Positions 47,560 to 58,119 of a DNA stretch of 64,000 nucleotides are shown piece after piece. How positions within the stretch are numbered: the first letter of the stretch is position 1; each line of letters starts with the position of its first letter. The stretch covers positions 111,714,896 through 111,778,895 of the forward strand of contig NC_071392.1 in assembly GCF_022682495.2 (NCBI RefSeq), given 5' to 3'. Made by a program: the position numbers and the translations under genes. The notes below the pieces were generated by a model that saw nothing but the letters and a program-made list of their open reading frames with translations, had not been told where the DNA came from and made no database searches. Source of the DNA: Desmodus rotundus. Its lineage: Eukaryota; Chordata; Mammalia; Chiroptera; Phyllostomidae.

Positions 47560-48479
47560 AGAGAGCACATCCTATGTGGGTGGCAAGTTCTATACCAGGG
47601 CCACTGGTGTGTTGAGGGTTGTTAAACAGGCCCACTCATTCTGCACAGAGCTCAAAGGGACTGCAGGTGTCATACAAACCTTTCATATGGGGCACCTGCA
47701 AAATATATTTGTGAGTGTTCTGGTGACTGGTGGGACAGACTTCAGGATTCTTGGTAAGTTTGGGTATTTGGCAGGGAGCCCTGTTGGCTGCCTGGACTAG
47801 GGGGCCCCAGGTGCAGATTTGGAGACTCCCTAGCAGATGCCGAGTGATTTCACTTGGGGACTCTCCTCCTATTCTTGGCACCCCACATTGCCTTCACTTT
47901 CAACTGAATCACTGCACTTTCTGGTTCAGGATTGTAGTCCTGGGTTAATTAAGGTGCCTCTGATTTACAGAGTCTGTCTGGTATATTATAGAGATCTGTC
48001 TGATAAAAAGGTATCTTCTTGTTTAATTAAGGTGCCCTCTGATTTGTGTGATATTACAGGGCTCTGTCTGGTAGAATGGTGGAGGTGGGGAGACTCCATT
48101 CCAGGAAACAGCCACTTGGGGCAAATTCTGATTGATTGGTCAACCTATGCTTAATAATCTAAGAAAATGATTTTTTAAATTGTAATACTGCTTGGCTAAT
48201 GTATAATCTGGACACAGGAGAATGCCAGTCGCTAAATGGGTCTTTAAGCTACTATACTATACTGCAATTCGAGTTGTTTTGTCAAAGACCAGGGAAATGG
48301 CAATAGTCCAGAGGAAAAAAAAGAAGAATCTGCCTGTGGCAGAGAGCAGAGGCTCAGAAGAGAGGGATCAGGAAGATCAGGATGGCTGCTGCAAGCATAG
48401 CCAGGGCTCCCATATCCCTTCCTGCCCTGGGGGATCCTCCTCCTTACTTGGCTGAGGGAGTGGAAGGAGGTGAACCTGA

Positions 48480-48600
48480 ACTGGTCTCCCCACCCCAAAC
48501 CTGTCAGGAAATCAAATTTGGTGGAGGACAAGCCCCTTCTGGGATAGGGCAACCATGCTGCAAGGGAAAAGGGCACTGGAAAAATGAGTACCCCAAGTGA
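48480..48600 (+). pseudogene. Gag nucleocapsid remnant
   Basis: The frame contains CCKGKGHWKNEYPK, the remnant of a CCHC zinc knuckle of the gammaretroviral type (C-x2-C-x4-H-x4-C), with the last Cys changed to Tyr. The knuckle normally binds the viral RNA packaging signal. A stop follows immediately. Confidence 0.7.
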
Positions 48601-49139
48601 GGGAAAAGGAGGTCAGAGTCTGAGAATTCAGGTAAAAATATCAGTGTGGGAGACAAATACCAGATACCAGATACTCTTTGATACCAGGGTGACATATTAC
48701 ATGGTCAATAGACCTCTAGCTGAACTGTAACTGGAATTTCTGGAAGCCCAGAAAGCCAATTTTTCTTGAAGCCATTAGAATGTGCTGTAGGAGATTTTTC
48801 TCTCCTAATAGGGTTTTTTCTCTTCTGCGAAGGGATTTGTTGTCAAAACTCCATGTTTCAATCACTTTCTATCCACAAGAACAACAGCTCCACCTACAGG
48901 TCCCTCTAGAGCACACCCAGCAGTTTCTCATGAAACTGTGGGAAGGAGGAAAGCAATTCTGGCCAGAGGAAATTGAGAATCATGTAAACCCCATTGTGTG
49001 GGCTGCTGGAAGGCCAGGGAAGGGGGTACTCCCAATAAGAGGCAGTATCCCTTGCAAAAGAAGACCCTCGTAGAAATATGCTCAATAATTCTAAAGTTTT
49101 AGGAATATGGACTCTTTCAGCCCCGCCACTCCCTGTACA

Positions 49140-49910
49140 ACACAAGATTTAAGGGCCATAAATAATACTGCACACAACAGTATACCTGGGGACAGCCTCT
49201 GGTATTCAGTATTGGACTTAAAAGATGCTTTCTTGCCCTGGCTGGTGTGGCTCAGTGGATTGAGCGCTGGCCTGCAAACTGAAAGGTCGCTGGTTTGATT
49301 CCCAGTCAGGGCACATGTCTGGGTTGCTGGCCGAGTCCCCAGTTGGGGGCGTGCAAGAGGCAACTGATTGATGTATCTCTCATATCATACATTGATGTTT
49401 CTCTCCCTCTCTTTCTCCCTCTCCTCTCTCTAAAAGTAAATAAATAAAATCTTAAAAAAAAAAAAAAAGATGCTTTCTTTTGCATTCTGGTTGACCAAGA
49501 CTCTCAACCACTGTTTGCTTTTGAATGGCAGGACCTGGAATCTCAGGTCAAGAATCAGTACTGGTGGACAGTCTTACCACAAGGGTTCAAGAATTCCCCC
49601 ATGATTTTTGGGGAGACCCTGAGCCAGGACTTTAAAAAGCTTCTAAAAATACAAGGAAGAATTCTGCTACAATAGGTAGATGCATCATTTAGCTAATACT
49701 ATGGCTACCTTGAACCATTTGGCATCTTGTGGCTATAAAGTATCAGCACAGAAGGCCCAGATTTGCCAAAAAGCAGTAAGGTTTCTTGGGTTCCTGTTGA
49801 ACCTGGTGGAAGGAGTCTTACTAGGTTTGTCAAAGAAACTAGATCACACTGTCCAGGAGTGGCCAGCCTGCTTGAGAGCTGCAGAGCTGTGGCAGCCACC
49901 TGTGAGCTTT
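49140..49910 (+). pseudogene. Reverse transcriptase remnant, split by a SINE
   Basis: Upstream of the SINE: QDLRAINN and YSVLDLKDAF. Downstream: [20 protein letters not shown], then a stop replacing the tyrosine of the YVDD-type motif (only VD survives at about 49,676), and later YKVSAQKAQICQKAVRFLGF. These are gammaretrovirus-like fingers/palm landmarks. The catalytic motif is broken. Confidence 0.82.
49235..49464 (+). mobile_element. VES SINE inserted in provirus pol
   Basis: Inserted within the DLKDAF codons; the duplication aaaagatgctttctt (49,220-49,234 and 49,465-49,479) is perfect. It has 'ccctggctggtgtggctcag', B box 'gctggtttgattcccagtca', CT-rich block and a long A-tail. It postdates the provirus. 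Confidence 0.95.
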
Positions 49911-50186
49911 TAAAAGAAGCTGAAAAAGTTTTCTTTGGGACAGCCTATCACCATTTATGCACCCCACCAAGTGTTGAGCCTGCTAGAGCAAAAAGGAAAT
50001 CTGTGGCTCATTGCTGGAAGAATAGGGCAGGTACCAAGCAATTCAAAACTCTAAGTAAATTCAATCTTGCCTCCCTTCTCCCAGAGCCTGACTCGGCCAT
50101 GCTAATGCATGACTGTGCTGAAATAATTAAATGAAGTTTATTCTAGCAGAATTGATTTACAGGACCGTCTTCTAGAAGAGGCAGAC

Positions 50187-50489
50187 TGGACTCTATATGC
50201 AGATGGAAGCAGTTACATGGACAAAGGAAACAGAAAGGCTGGATATGCAGCTGTGACTTCTGAAGGAATAGTAGAGACCAAGTCCTTACTTCTAGGAACC
50301 TCTGCTCAAAAAGCTGAGTTGACCGCATTGACAAAGGCACTGGAATTGTCACACAAAATGAGAGTGAGTGTGTATACCAACTCAAGTTACACTTTCCTCA
50401 TTTTGTATGCACATGGTTCTCTCTGGAAGGAAAGAGGACTATTAACTTCCAATAAAAAGGAAATTAAGCATGTACTAGAAATTTTATAA
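50187..50489 (+). pseudogene. Retroviral RNase H remnant
   Basis: The frame reads LYADGSSYMDKGNRKAGYAA, GTSAQKAELTALTKALEL and VYTNSSYTFL, all RNase H landmarks. The first catalytic Asp (ADGSS) and the Glu (KAEL) are kept; the Asp in the usual 'DS.YAF' motif is Asn here. The frame is open for about 90 codons from 50,217. Confidence 0.8.
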
Positions 50490-50829
50490 TTATTAGAAGT
50501 TGCCCAGTACCTTTACTGGCAGCAGTTTTGCATGGCCTCAGGCATCAGAAAGAAGACACTGAAGTGGCTACAGGAAACCATCTGGCTGATCAAGCAACAG
50601 AAGAGTCTGGTAAAGGAACATTTATAATGCCTTTGATACCTGGTCTCAACTTGTCACAATTCGACCCTGAATATTTGACTGCAGACTTGGAGAAAACTAA
50701 GAGCTGGGGTTTTGAATAACTTATATTAAACCATGGCACACAGGTCCTAGAATTTCTAAAGCCAAGTGTGTCAGAAGAACAATGCTAAGACAGATCCCCA
50801 TCAGAAAAAAGGGAAACAATACCAAGGGC

Positions 50830-51430
50830 AGTGCCTGTTTGAGAACTGGCAAATAGATTCCACCCAGACGCCAAGTGTCCAAGGATGAAAATATTTGTTA
50901 GTCTCTGTTGATACCTTTTCAGGATGGGTAGAGGCCTAGCCTACTAGAACTGAGATATCCTTGGAGGTAATGGAAGTGCTACTGAAGGAAATAATTCCTC
51001 GATTTGGCCTACCCAGCAGCATCCAGAGTGGTAATGGACATGCTTTTGTTTCAGAAGTTACATGGATGATTAGTACATTTTTAGGAATCAAGTGGAGACT
51101 CCACATGGCTTGGAGACCTCAGACTTCAGATGAAGGTAGAGGAAGAATCTCCTTTTCTTCCAGGAGATGAACCTGGAAGAAAAATGTAGTCATATTACGT
51201 CAAGAAACTCAGTCTCCATTGGGAGCAAGTATTACCCATTGTCCTGCTCAGGATAAGGGTGGCTCCTCGAAATGGGATGCAAGTGAGTCCTTATGAAATT
51301 GTGTACAGGTGACCATTTCAGGTTATGATTGGGATGGGAGATATGTATGTAGATCAAAAAGTGAAGGTAAATAACTATGTACAACATTTAAGTCAGACCT
51401 TAGCTGTGATTAATGACCTGAGCTGTATTA
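50830..51430 (+). pseudogene. Retroviral integrase remnant
   Basis: WQIDSTQ, LLVSVDTFSGWVEA, LLKEIIPRFGLPSSIQSGNG and STFLGIKWRLHMAWRPQTSD follow the integrase core order. The second catalytic Asp (normally 'xDNGPAF') is replaced in SGNGHAF. Stops at about 50,885 and 50,939. Confidence 0.8.
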
Positions 51431-51929
51431 GAGACCTCTCCCTCACACTTCTTTGAGCCTAGATATAAGATGCTACTCAAGACTTGGGAGACAGGGTCCC
51501 CAGAAGCTAACTAGAAGAAAAGTGGACTGGAACCTATGTCGAACCAACTTTTATTTTATGTCTTATAGGTGTTTGTACTCCCCTGGAAAGAATTGGGGAC
51601 CTGTGGTAATTCTAAAGGACAGGGAAAAGTTTTCTTTAAATATGGGAATGTGGTCCTAGCAGGAAAATGTGCAAATATTGTCAACTGCACTAATACTGTT
51701 TGAAGAATTGCAACACCCAACTAAGGTGTTTTACATTGTTTTAGTTTGTAAAGTAATCTTATAGAAATAAGATAATTAAAAACTAACGGGGGAAATGATA
51801 GGAGAGCTCAGGAGTTAAAGATTTTAGCCTTACTTGATAGGCTGATGTGACAGGCAGACTGAACATTGACTTTTCCAGTTTCAAGTCAACTGTCAAACGG
51901 AATACATCGCTTACTGAAGGCTCTCAGAG

Positions 51930-52050
51930 CTACATGCTTTTACCTGCATCCTCTCACTGAATTCTCATAACCTCCATGAGGTAAATTCTATTACATCCAC
52001 ATTTACAGATAAGAAAACTAGCTGAGAGACAGCAAACAACTTACCTAAAG
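51930..52050 (-). repeat. MIR fragment, antisense
   Basis: 'cactgaattctcataacctc', 'atgaggtaaattctattaca', 'acatttacagataagaaaac'. Confidence 0.65.
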
Positions 52051-52114
52051 AAGACAACAGCAAACATTTTAAAAGCCCTTTCTTTCCACAATAGGGATTC
52101 ATTCCAAGGCAGCC

Positions 52115-52215
52115 TACCCTAGCACAATGCTATTGAATTTTTTAAAAAATAATGTAAGCCATATATGTAATTTAAAATTTTCTAGCAGCCACATTTAAAA
52201 AGCACCATACAATGA
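52115..52215 (+). repeat. Old interspersed repeat fragment
   Basis: 'gtaatttaaaattttctagc' and 'agccacatttaaaaagc' match a common mammalian medium-reiterated repeat; it ends at the edge of the CpG-rich promoter. Confidence 0.45.
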
Positions 52216-52360
52216 CTGGAACTCGTGTTTGGAGGAGCCACCATCCCAAGGAAGCCATTGCGCGCTTAGCTTGGTCCGCGACTGCGCGGTCGCTCTTGCC
52301 TCCTGACGCGACTCGAGGACGCCAGGGGGTGCCCTTCCTGTAGCCGGGACCGTCTTCTCT

Positions 52361-52370
52361 GCGCATGCGC
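52361..52370. promoter_or_regulatory. NRF1 site (perfect palindrome)
   Basis: GCGCATGCGC is the full NRF1 palindrome. It is about 250 bp upstream of the SCAND1 start codon and fits a CpG-island, TATA-less, possibly two-way promoter. Confidence 0.75.
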
Positions 52371-52617
52371 GCCCAGCCACCCGGGCGACGCCTCAGACTG
52401 CCGCTTCCGTCGGCCTCCGTCTGCCTCCGTCAGCCTCCGGGGGTTCGCTGCTGTCGGTGAGTTTAGTGCGCTCTCCTCCCGCCCCGGTCCGCCTCCCTCC
52501 TGGTTGCGCAGACGCTCCCCTTTAGTGGAAAACGTTTTCTTTCTCACTCCGCCCAGGCGCAGACGCAGTACCGAGCCCACACCCGCAGAACAAAGAGTGA
52601 CACCCAGAGCCGGAGTC

Positions 52618-53145
52618 ATGGCGGCGACCGAGACGGGCTTGGCGGCCCTTGGGAGTACTGCGATGCCCCGGGAGAAAGAGGAGGGACCTGACGGGAGCTC
52701 AGACCCTCAGCGTGACCCTGCGGGTCCTGAGGCGCCAGCGCCTGCCGCGGAACCCTCCAGTCCCCATGCCTCTGTCCCCGAAGCCATTCCTCCAGGTCCC
52801 GCGGCGGCCTCCGTGGCCCAGGAGCTGCCCCTCGAGCCTACACCCCTGAGGTCCGCGCTGCTTGCTGAAGCCGCTCCGCGCCCCCCTCCAGGCCCTGGCT
52901 GCTCCCGGCCTGGCCCGGAGACGTTCCGCCAGCGTTTCCGACAGTTCCGCTACCAGGATGCGGCGGGCCCGCGAGAGGCGTTCCGGCAGCTGCGGGAGCT
53001 CTCTCGCCAGTGGCTGCGGCCCGACATCCGCACGAAGGAGCAGATCGTGGAGATGCTGGTGCAAGAGCAGCTGCTCGCCATCATGCCCGAGGCGTTGCGG
53101 GTCCGCCGTCTGCGCCGCCGCACCGACGTTCGCATCACCGGCTGA
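52618..53145 (+). CDS. SCAND1: SCAND1, SCAN domain-containing protein 1
   Basis: Single coding exon, 175 residues (the human protein is 179). It starts [13 protein letters not shown] after GGAGTC-ATG-G. Residues 1-100 are Pro/Ala-rich and disordered; about 101-161 is the SCAN domain ([40 protein letters not shown]); the tail is basic ([15 protein letters not shown]). The SCAN domain is a leucine-rich dimerisation module; SCAND1 lacks zinc fingers and works by pairing with SCAN zinc-finger transcription factors in the nucleus. The open frame extends 38 codons upstream to an ATG at 52,504, but this crosses the likely 5'UTR intron and is not conserved-looking. GC-rich base use matches the promoter island. 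It lies convergent with PHF20 and head-to-head with CNBD2. Confidence 0.97.
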   Translation: MAATETGLAALGSTAMPREKEEGPDGSSDPQRDPAGPEAPAPAAEPSSPHASVPEAIPPGPAAASVAQELPLEPTPLRSALLAEAAPRPPPGPGCSRPGPETFRQRFRQFRYQDAAGPREAFRQLRELSRQWLRPDIRTKEQIVEMLVQEQLLAIMPEALRVRRLRRRTDVRITG

Positions 53146-53374
53146 GTTGTGGGAGGCCCGGGCCGGGCGCTCTCTGGACTGGAGGGAGCCATGATCGGGC
53201 CCGGGGCCCGGGGGCCTGGGCCTGGCTCCTCACTCCGCGTCACTGAAAAACGAGCTTTTTGGCAGCTTGTGTAGTCTCTTGTGGCCCTTTTGTTCGTTCT
53301 TCACTGGTTTTATTTTCCCGAGCGTATTTCCAATCTTTCTGGCTTGTGGCTAACCCAAGTTGGGAGCCCACGAG

Positions 53375-53380
53375 AATAAA
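53375..53380 (+). terminator. SCAND1: SCAND1 poly(A) signal
   Basis: AATAAA 230 bp after the stop codon, with GT-rich sequence following ('cctttgttacctgttc', 'ttcgttggcttttgtggg'). The expected cleavage site is near 53,395. Confidence 0.8.
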
Positions 53381-53899
53381 GCCTTTGTTACCTGTTCACT
53401 TGGCCTTCGTTGGCTTTTGTGGGATTATTACCTGTTGGCTCGGCCTCGGTATTCGCCACATCTGGGAAGTTTTTCTCCTGCACGCTTTCTAGGACCCCAC
53501 TTAGGTGTCCTTTGTTTAGTTGGAGGCTTTAATGAGGATTCCATATTCACCCCTACCTCTCACTAGCTAGAATCAGCTTGTTTCCCTACCTGAAAAAAGA
53601 TAGTGGCGTCTTGGGTTATAGATAGGTGGTTGTGGCCTCTTGCAGGCAAATAGCTGGCTCTGTTAAATGATCGTTTAACTGGCTACCTTTATACTATCAC
53701 TGCTACCAGCTTGCCCCACTAGCCTGCCTTTTGGGCTGGGACCCAAAAGGCCCAAACCATAGGGCTGTTTTAGCAAGTTTCAGTGCAGTTATTTATACAG
53801 GCTAGTCATTTTCTAGCTCTGGTTTAAGCCTCCAGGCTCACCTTCCTTGCCAAATTGTAGGTCTCTAGAGGGATTTAAGCAGAACTGGTGTGAATTGAT

Positions 53900-54088
53900 G
53901 GAATTTGTTTTTGAGAGAGGGCAAAGGAGGAAGAGGGAAACACCAATGTGAGAGTAATCGCTGGTCGCCTCTTGCACACCCCCAACTTGGGATGGCCTGC
54001 AACCCACGCCTGTGCCCTGCTGGAAATGGAACCTTCGGCCTTTTGCAGGATGATCCCCAACCCACGGTGCTGCACCACCCTACACCCG
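53900..54088 (-). mobile_element. VES SINE, antisense, old
   Basis: 'gagagagggcaaaggaggaa', 'cctgctggaaatggaacctt' (B box antisense), and a degraded tRNA-like end. Confidence 0.75.
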
Positions 54089-54350
54089 TCAAATAACTAA
54101 TGGGTTATTTATATTGCAGGAGCTATGCAGGGTTTGTTTTGACCTATGGATTTTTTATCTCCAACTGCCTCCATTTTTTTTTTTAAATAAGCATAATTGT
54201 TTATAAAGGGAAGAGGGACTTTGGGAACAGGGAAGCTCTGCTATGAAGTATATAAAGCCTTGCCATGGCCAGGTAGGGAAGTTACAGTGTCTCCCTGATA
54301 GCCAAGGTTGTGGGTTCCATCCCTCAGGGCACCTACAAGAATCAACCAAT

Positions 54351-54716
54351 CGGTTGGAAAATGTCCCCTACACCAAAAGGTTGGGGATTCAACCCCCAGT
54401 CAAGGCATACACATAGGTTGCTGGTTTGATCCCTGGTCTAGACAAGTATGGGAGGCAACTGATAGATGATTCTCTCTCCCTCTCTAAAATCAATAAACTT
54501 TTTTTTTTTAAGATTTTATTCATTTTCAGAGAGAGTAGAAGGGAGGGAGAGAAACATCGACTGATTCCCTCTTGTTTGCCCATAAATGGGGACCCAGCCT
54601 GCAACCCAGACATGTGCCCCAACAGGGAACTGAACCAGAGACCTTTTAGCTTGCAGGCCGGTGCTCAATACACTGAGCCATACCAGCCAGGGCCAATAAA
54701 CATTTTTATTTTAAAA
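54351..54716 (+). mobile_element. Middle VES SINE of the nest
   Basis: It lies between the aatcaaccaat repeats (54,340-54,350 and 54,717-54,727). It has 'ctggtttgatccctggtcta', a CT-rich run and 'ctctaaaatcaataaac'; its head is degraded. It is itself split by the inner SINE. Confidence 0.8.
54499..54693 (-). mobile_element. Inner VES SINE of the nest, antisense
   Basis: Plus-strand text runs T-run, 'aagattttattcattttcag', GA-rich block, 'gggaactgaaccagagacct', 'cactgagccataccagccag'. Duplication caataaac (54,491-54,498 and 54,694-54,701), extending into the T-run. Confidence 0.88.
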
Positions 54717-55139
54717 AATCAACCAATGAATGCATAAATAAGTGGAGCAACAAATCAGTGTTCCCTTCTCAAATTAATAATATAAATAAAGCTCACTCTG
54801 TTCCTTGAATTTTCAGCCCAACCAAGAAGGAGCTAATTGGAATCCACTGGCAGATTGGATTGGTCTGAGAAGGGTCCTAAACAGTGGGTGCCATCTCTTA
54901 CCAGGAAGTCCAAACCTGTTTTCCCTGCACTGCTTTCAATAATCAAAATCTAATAAGCCTGCAGTTTCTTTACACCACAAAATATGAGCCAGACTGGGCT
55001 AGAGGCTGGTGTGGGGCATTTTACTTTGGAACATTAGACTTAAATGAATTCCAAAGTGTTTTGCATACTTTCTTGGGACTTAGGATCTTGAGCTTGCATC
55101 CTGTCTGCCTCCCTGCACAAGATAAACCTGTTTAGAATG

Positions 55140-55290
55140 TAAAAAGTAGATGTCCTTTAAAAGGGGTCCCCGGGCCCTTAGGGAAGCTCACCTGAGCTCC
55201 CCATCCTGTCCGCACCCTGCTCCTGCCCCCCCAGTTTTCCATCAAACCAGTCCTGGTGCCAAAAAGGTTGGGGACTGCTGCTTTAAAAGA
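55140..55290 (-). repeat. hAT-type DNA transposon remnant
   Basis: The end 'ccaaaaaggttggggactgc' is the antisense of a common hAT-like terminal repeat ('cagtccccaacctttttgg'). Family name not assigned. Confidence 0.5.
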
Positions 55291-55359
55291 CAATGTTTAC
55301 AGAAAGTTAAATAATGTATATTAATGGAGAATTTCGTAATTCAATAACGTGACAAAATA

Positions 55360-57733
55360 TAGCAACAAAAACCTGTTTTATTTTTTCCAAATACAGATAC
55401 AGAAGTTTGCATGTTTTGCAAATATTGCTTCAAAGCAACATTTCTATATACAGCGCCTTCTGTTCTAATAGCGCGTAAACATAGATATGTATCCACAGTG
55501 CAATGTTGGCTCATCAAGGGTCCACCTTACATATACTCTATCACTTAAAGAAACAAAATGACTAGTCAAACCAGAACTGTTTTTGTCAAGGCAATTTTTT
55601 AAAGGTGGATATTTTACTCAAAACTTAGGTAGTGTACATATTTCTAAATGGTAACAGTAATATTTGCAAATAACAGTTTCCAGTGCTCCAAATTGGGGTT
55701 TATTCAATTGACCCAGGAATGAGGATGGAGCCCCTCAACATGGCTTTAAATTAGGGAAGTACACTGAGGTTATCAGAACTTGGAGTCATCCCTGCTTCCC
55801 TAAGGACAAAAGTCACAATGAGTGAAATGGAATTATTTCTTCAATTAACAGACAAAACTAGGGTAGTTCAGTTTCTGATTCCATCTTTGAAAAAGACAAG
55901 AGATTGACTACTTTAAACTACAGCTTCCCAGGGCGTGACACTCAAACTTATTTTCAGGAAAAAAAAAAAATCAGTCATAATACAAGTTGTCATACCTCAC
56001 AGTTGTGTCTACAGAAAACCATCCTGTTTCTTTCCTTTTCAGACAAGCAACACAGTTCTCATAATGTGGCTGTCTGTAAGTTATGCAAAACAGATGCCAT
56101 GCACACTCCTTGAGCGTTTCTCCCCATACCAGAAACGCCAACTTTAGCAATGGGAAACAGCCTCTTGTAGAGAGGAATTGTGTCAGCTTTTATTACAAAT
56201 GTCATAGCTACTACATGTACTCCTTCTGATGGATAAGCTACAGCAGGTCAACTTGTCCTAAGTTCGCTTTATATCACATGGTGAACAAATCACTGGACAG
56301 CACGCCCTGAAACGGATCTTGGTACGAGGCCTTCATGACCACAATGACCTGTGCCTTAAAGCCTAACCATTCCACAGATCACAGGAGATAACTGTGGTTG
56401 CTACTGAGATATTGGCTACTTCACGTTTACATAGTAAATATTTGCAGCATATAACATTACAGATTCATAAACCCATAATTAACTTGTGAGTGTTAATGGA
56501 CAACTGTGCTTTGCTTTTCGCCTTTAGTGATAAAACTAAACTGTGAAATGAGTCACTTCTCAAAACATGAAACATTTTCTCTTAACTTTGCCTAATAAGG
56601 AAAAACAATATAGCAATTACACGTGGAACCGTAACCTGCGAGAGTAACAGATATTGTCTCAAAAGGTACAGATTGTACCCAGACCTTAAGCAGCAGCATC
56701 ACCTTGATCTCACAAAATAATACAAACAGGAAATTTAAAGTGTTAAAGTATATTAAAACAAACCTGAAAATGTCTACTGAATATACACCCTTCAGGGAAG
56801 GAGGAAAGCAACACTTAGAATCTGAAGTTTCTTTATAACAATATAAAATAAGGTAATTCCCCAAATCACATTCTTTGTAACAAATCTTTACAGTGAAAAA
56901 ATTCAAAATTTTGGGAAACATTTTTTGGACATTGAGTAAACTGGGAAGCTGTCAATATTAAGAAGTGGGTAGAAAATGCTGTCCTTTGGGTTCCAGACCC
57001 TGCCTGCTTCAGTTTGGAATTCCTCCTAGATTCACAGTACAGTGAGATTCTAGTTCCTCCACAGGCTGATGGGCTCTGCTATAAAAGACACTACCCAGCC
57101 AACTCTGGGGTGAAAGCATACGAAACTTGTCCCCGGTACCATGAAGTCATGCAAGAGATGTGGTGAGGAAAGTGAAGAGTCCTACAGAGAAGGTAGGGCA
57201 GCCAAGGCCTCTGCTCCTTCCCAATCTCCACAGAAGGATGAAGTCACAACATTCCCATGAAGCCGGAAAAATGAAAATGATGTCTGCTGCCTAAATCCAT
57301 GCCAGGCAGAAACCAGAAGGCTTGGCATGTACCCCAACCTGACAGAAAAGTCAATTAAATAAGCTGCAAGTTGAATTTACAACTGTTTCCGACGAAACTT
57401 TTTTGGCTCTCATTCCATTTATCATCAGTGGCACGATTTCAAGTGAAGTTTGTGCAAAAAGACTCACTCTCCATCCAACAATGTGCACAGAAGAAGGGAA
57501 TCCCAAGAGTCTTATTTGCTACCTTCTTGGTAGGCTCTGAGATCAGAGTGCCCGGCCCTCCGGCAGCCAAAATGGCCTCTTTGTCCAATGTCCATCACAC
57601 CCCCTCTGCCCAGATCCCTGAAGTCCGTTGGTATCACGTGCATTCGGCATGCTAGGTTTATTTATTAAAAAACGCAAAGTTCTTCCTGCAGGCACCCCAG
57701 GATTGTGCCCGCATTAGTTCTGGGTGCCCAGGT
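55360..57733 (-). other. PHF20: PHF20 3'UTR
   Basis: About 2.4 kb on the minus strand after the PHF20 stop. It is almost free of repeats, unlike everything around it, as expected for a conserved 3'UTR. The likely poly(A) signal is AATAAA on the minus strand at 55,377-55,382. Open frames in this region are short and have no family signal. Confidence 0.8.
55377..55382 (-). terminator. PHF20: PHF20 poly(A) signal
   Basis: TTTATT on the plus strand gives AATAAA on the minus strand, followed about 15-25 bases further by the expected cleavage zone. It lies about 2 kb from the SCAND1 poly(A) signal, so the two genes converge tail to tail. Confidence 0.7.
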
Positions 57734-57876
57734 TCATGTTGAGCAACAGAGTGTGATCTGCTGTACCTTGCCCAGGTCCGTCAGCAGCTGCTTAATGCAA
57801 TGCTTGAGCTGAGGAAGCCTGGCCAGTGGCTGCGGGGGCTCCAGTTCCCCAGTGTAGTCCAGCCAGCTCTCCAACA
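57734..57876 (-). CDS. PHF20: PHF20 terminal coding exon
   Basis: Acceptor CTGCTTACAG, then 143 bp finishing in TGA at 57,734-57,736. It reads [20 protein letters not shown], then [20 protein letters not shown] and ends ITLCCST. This matches my memory of the PHF20 C-terminus. PHF20 is a Tudor and PHD-finger protein of the MOF-containing NSL histone acetyltransferase complex and binds methylated lysines in the nucleus. The first two bases complete the codon begun by the 62 kb exon (G|TG). Confidence 0.93.
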
Positions 57877-58119
57877 CTGTAAGCAGAAGAGAGAGAGAAG
57901 ACCCAGTGAGTTCCCAACATTTGATGTGCAAGACTCTTCAACAAAAATTTCAGCACCATATCCCATTTGACTGCTCATGGGGGACTGGGAAGGGAAGGCC
58001 AGTTCAGGAAACAAGGCCAGTTTATCACCCTCTCTACAAAGTACTCATATTACTCCTGGGACAAAGCTCAAATGCTTTAGAGTAGTAGAGTACAACCGAA
58101 CTTTCTATGATGATAGAAA

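Larger units (their letters stand above)
47840..51800 (+). mobile_element. Degenerate gammaretrovirus-like endogenous provirus
   Basis: Segments in retroviral order: leader with a duplicated block (47.94-48.08 kb), gag nucleocapsid (48.55 kb), pol reverse transcriptase (49.15-49.68 kb), RNase H (50.19-50.49 kb) and integrase (50.83-51.43 kb). A purine run 'cgggggaaatgat' at about 51,788 may be the polypurine tract and start of a truncated 3' LTR. I cannot define LTRs. Many stops, shifts and the SINE in pol make it inactive. No envelope gene was recognised. Confidence 0.82.
52250..53250. promoter_or_regulatory. CpG-rich promoter region, SCAND1 and probably CNBD2
   Basis: About 1 kb of dense CpG in an otherwise CpG-poor window. 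It covers SCAND1's 5'UTR and CDS. A donor at 52,457 (GTCG|GTGAGT) and an acceptor at 52,556 (CTCACTCCGCCCAG) suggest a 100-bp intron in the SCAND1 5'UTR. The minus-strand CNBD2 5' end probably lies here as well, as I recall for human, but no CNBD2 donor could be pinned down. Confidence 0.75.
54260..54795 (+). mobile_element. Outer VES-type SINE of a three-deep nest
   Basis: First part 54,260-54,350 ('catggccaggtagggaagtt', 'ggttgtgggttccatccctc'); the rest resumes at 54,717 ('atcaaccaatgaatgcata', 'gtggagcaacaaatcagtg'). The split point carries the duplication aatcaaccaat. Confidence 0.85.

Noticed and set aside
52266..52619. 117-codon minus-strand frame opposite the SCAND1 5' region
   Set aside because: Arg/Gly/Ser-rich product of CpG-island composition; no family resemblance and it overlaps the SCAND1 5'UTR.
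54255..54795. Repeated short units suggesting a CRISPR-like array
   Set aside because: The repeats are target duplications and SINE parts; no regular spacing, and the genome is mammalian.
55904..56921. Frames of 69-109 codons within the PHF20 3'UTR
   Set aside because: Short, hydrophobic or random composition, inside a conserved-looking UTR.
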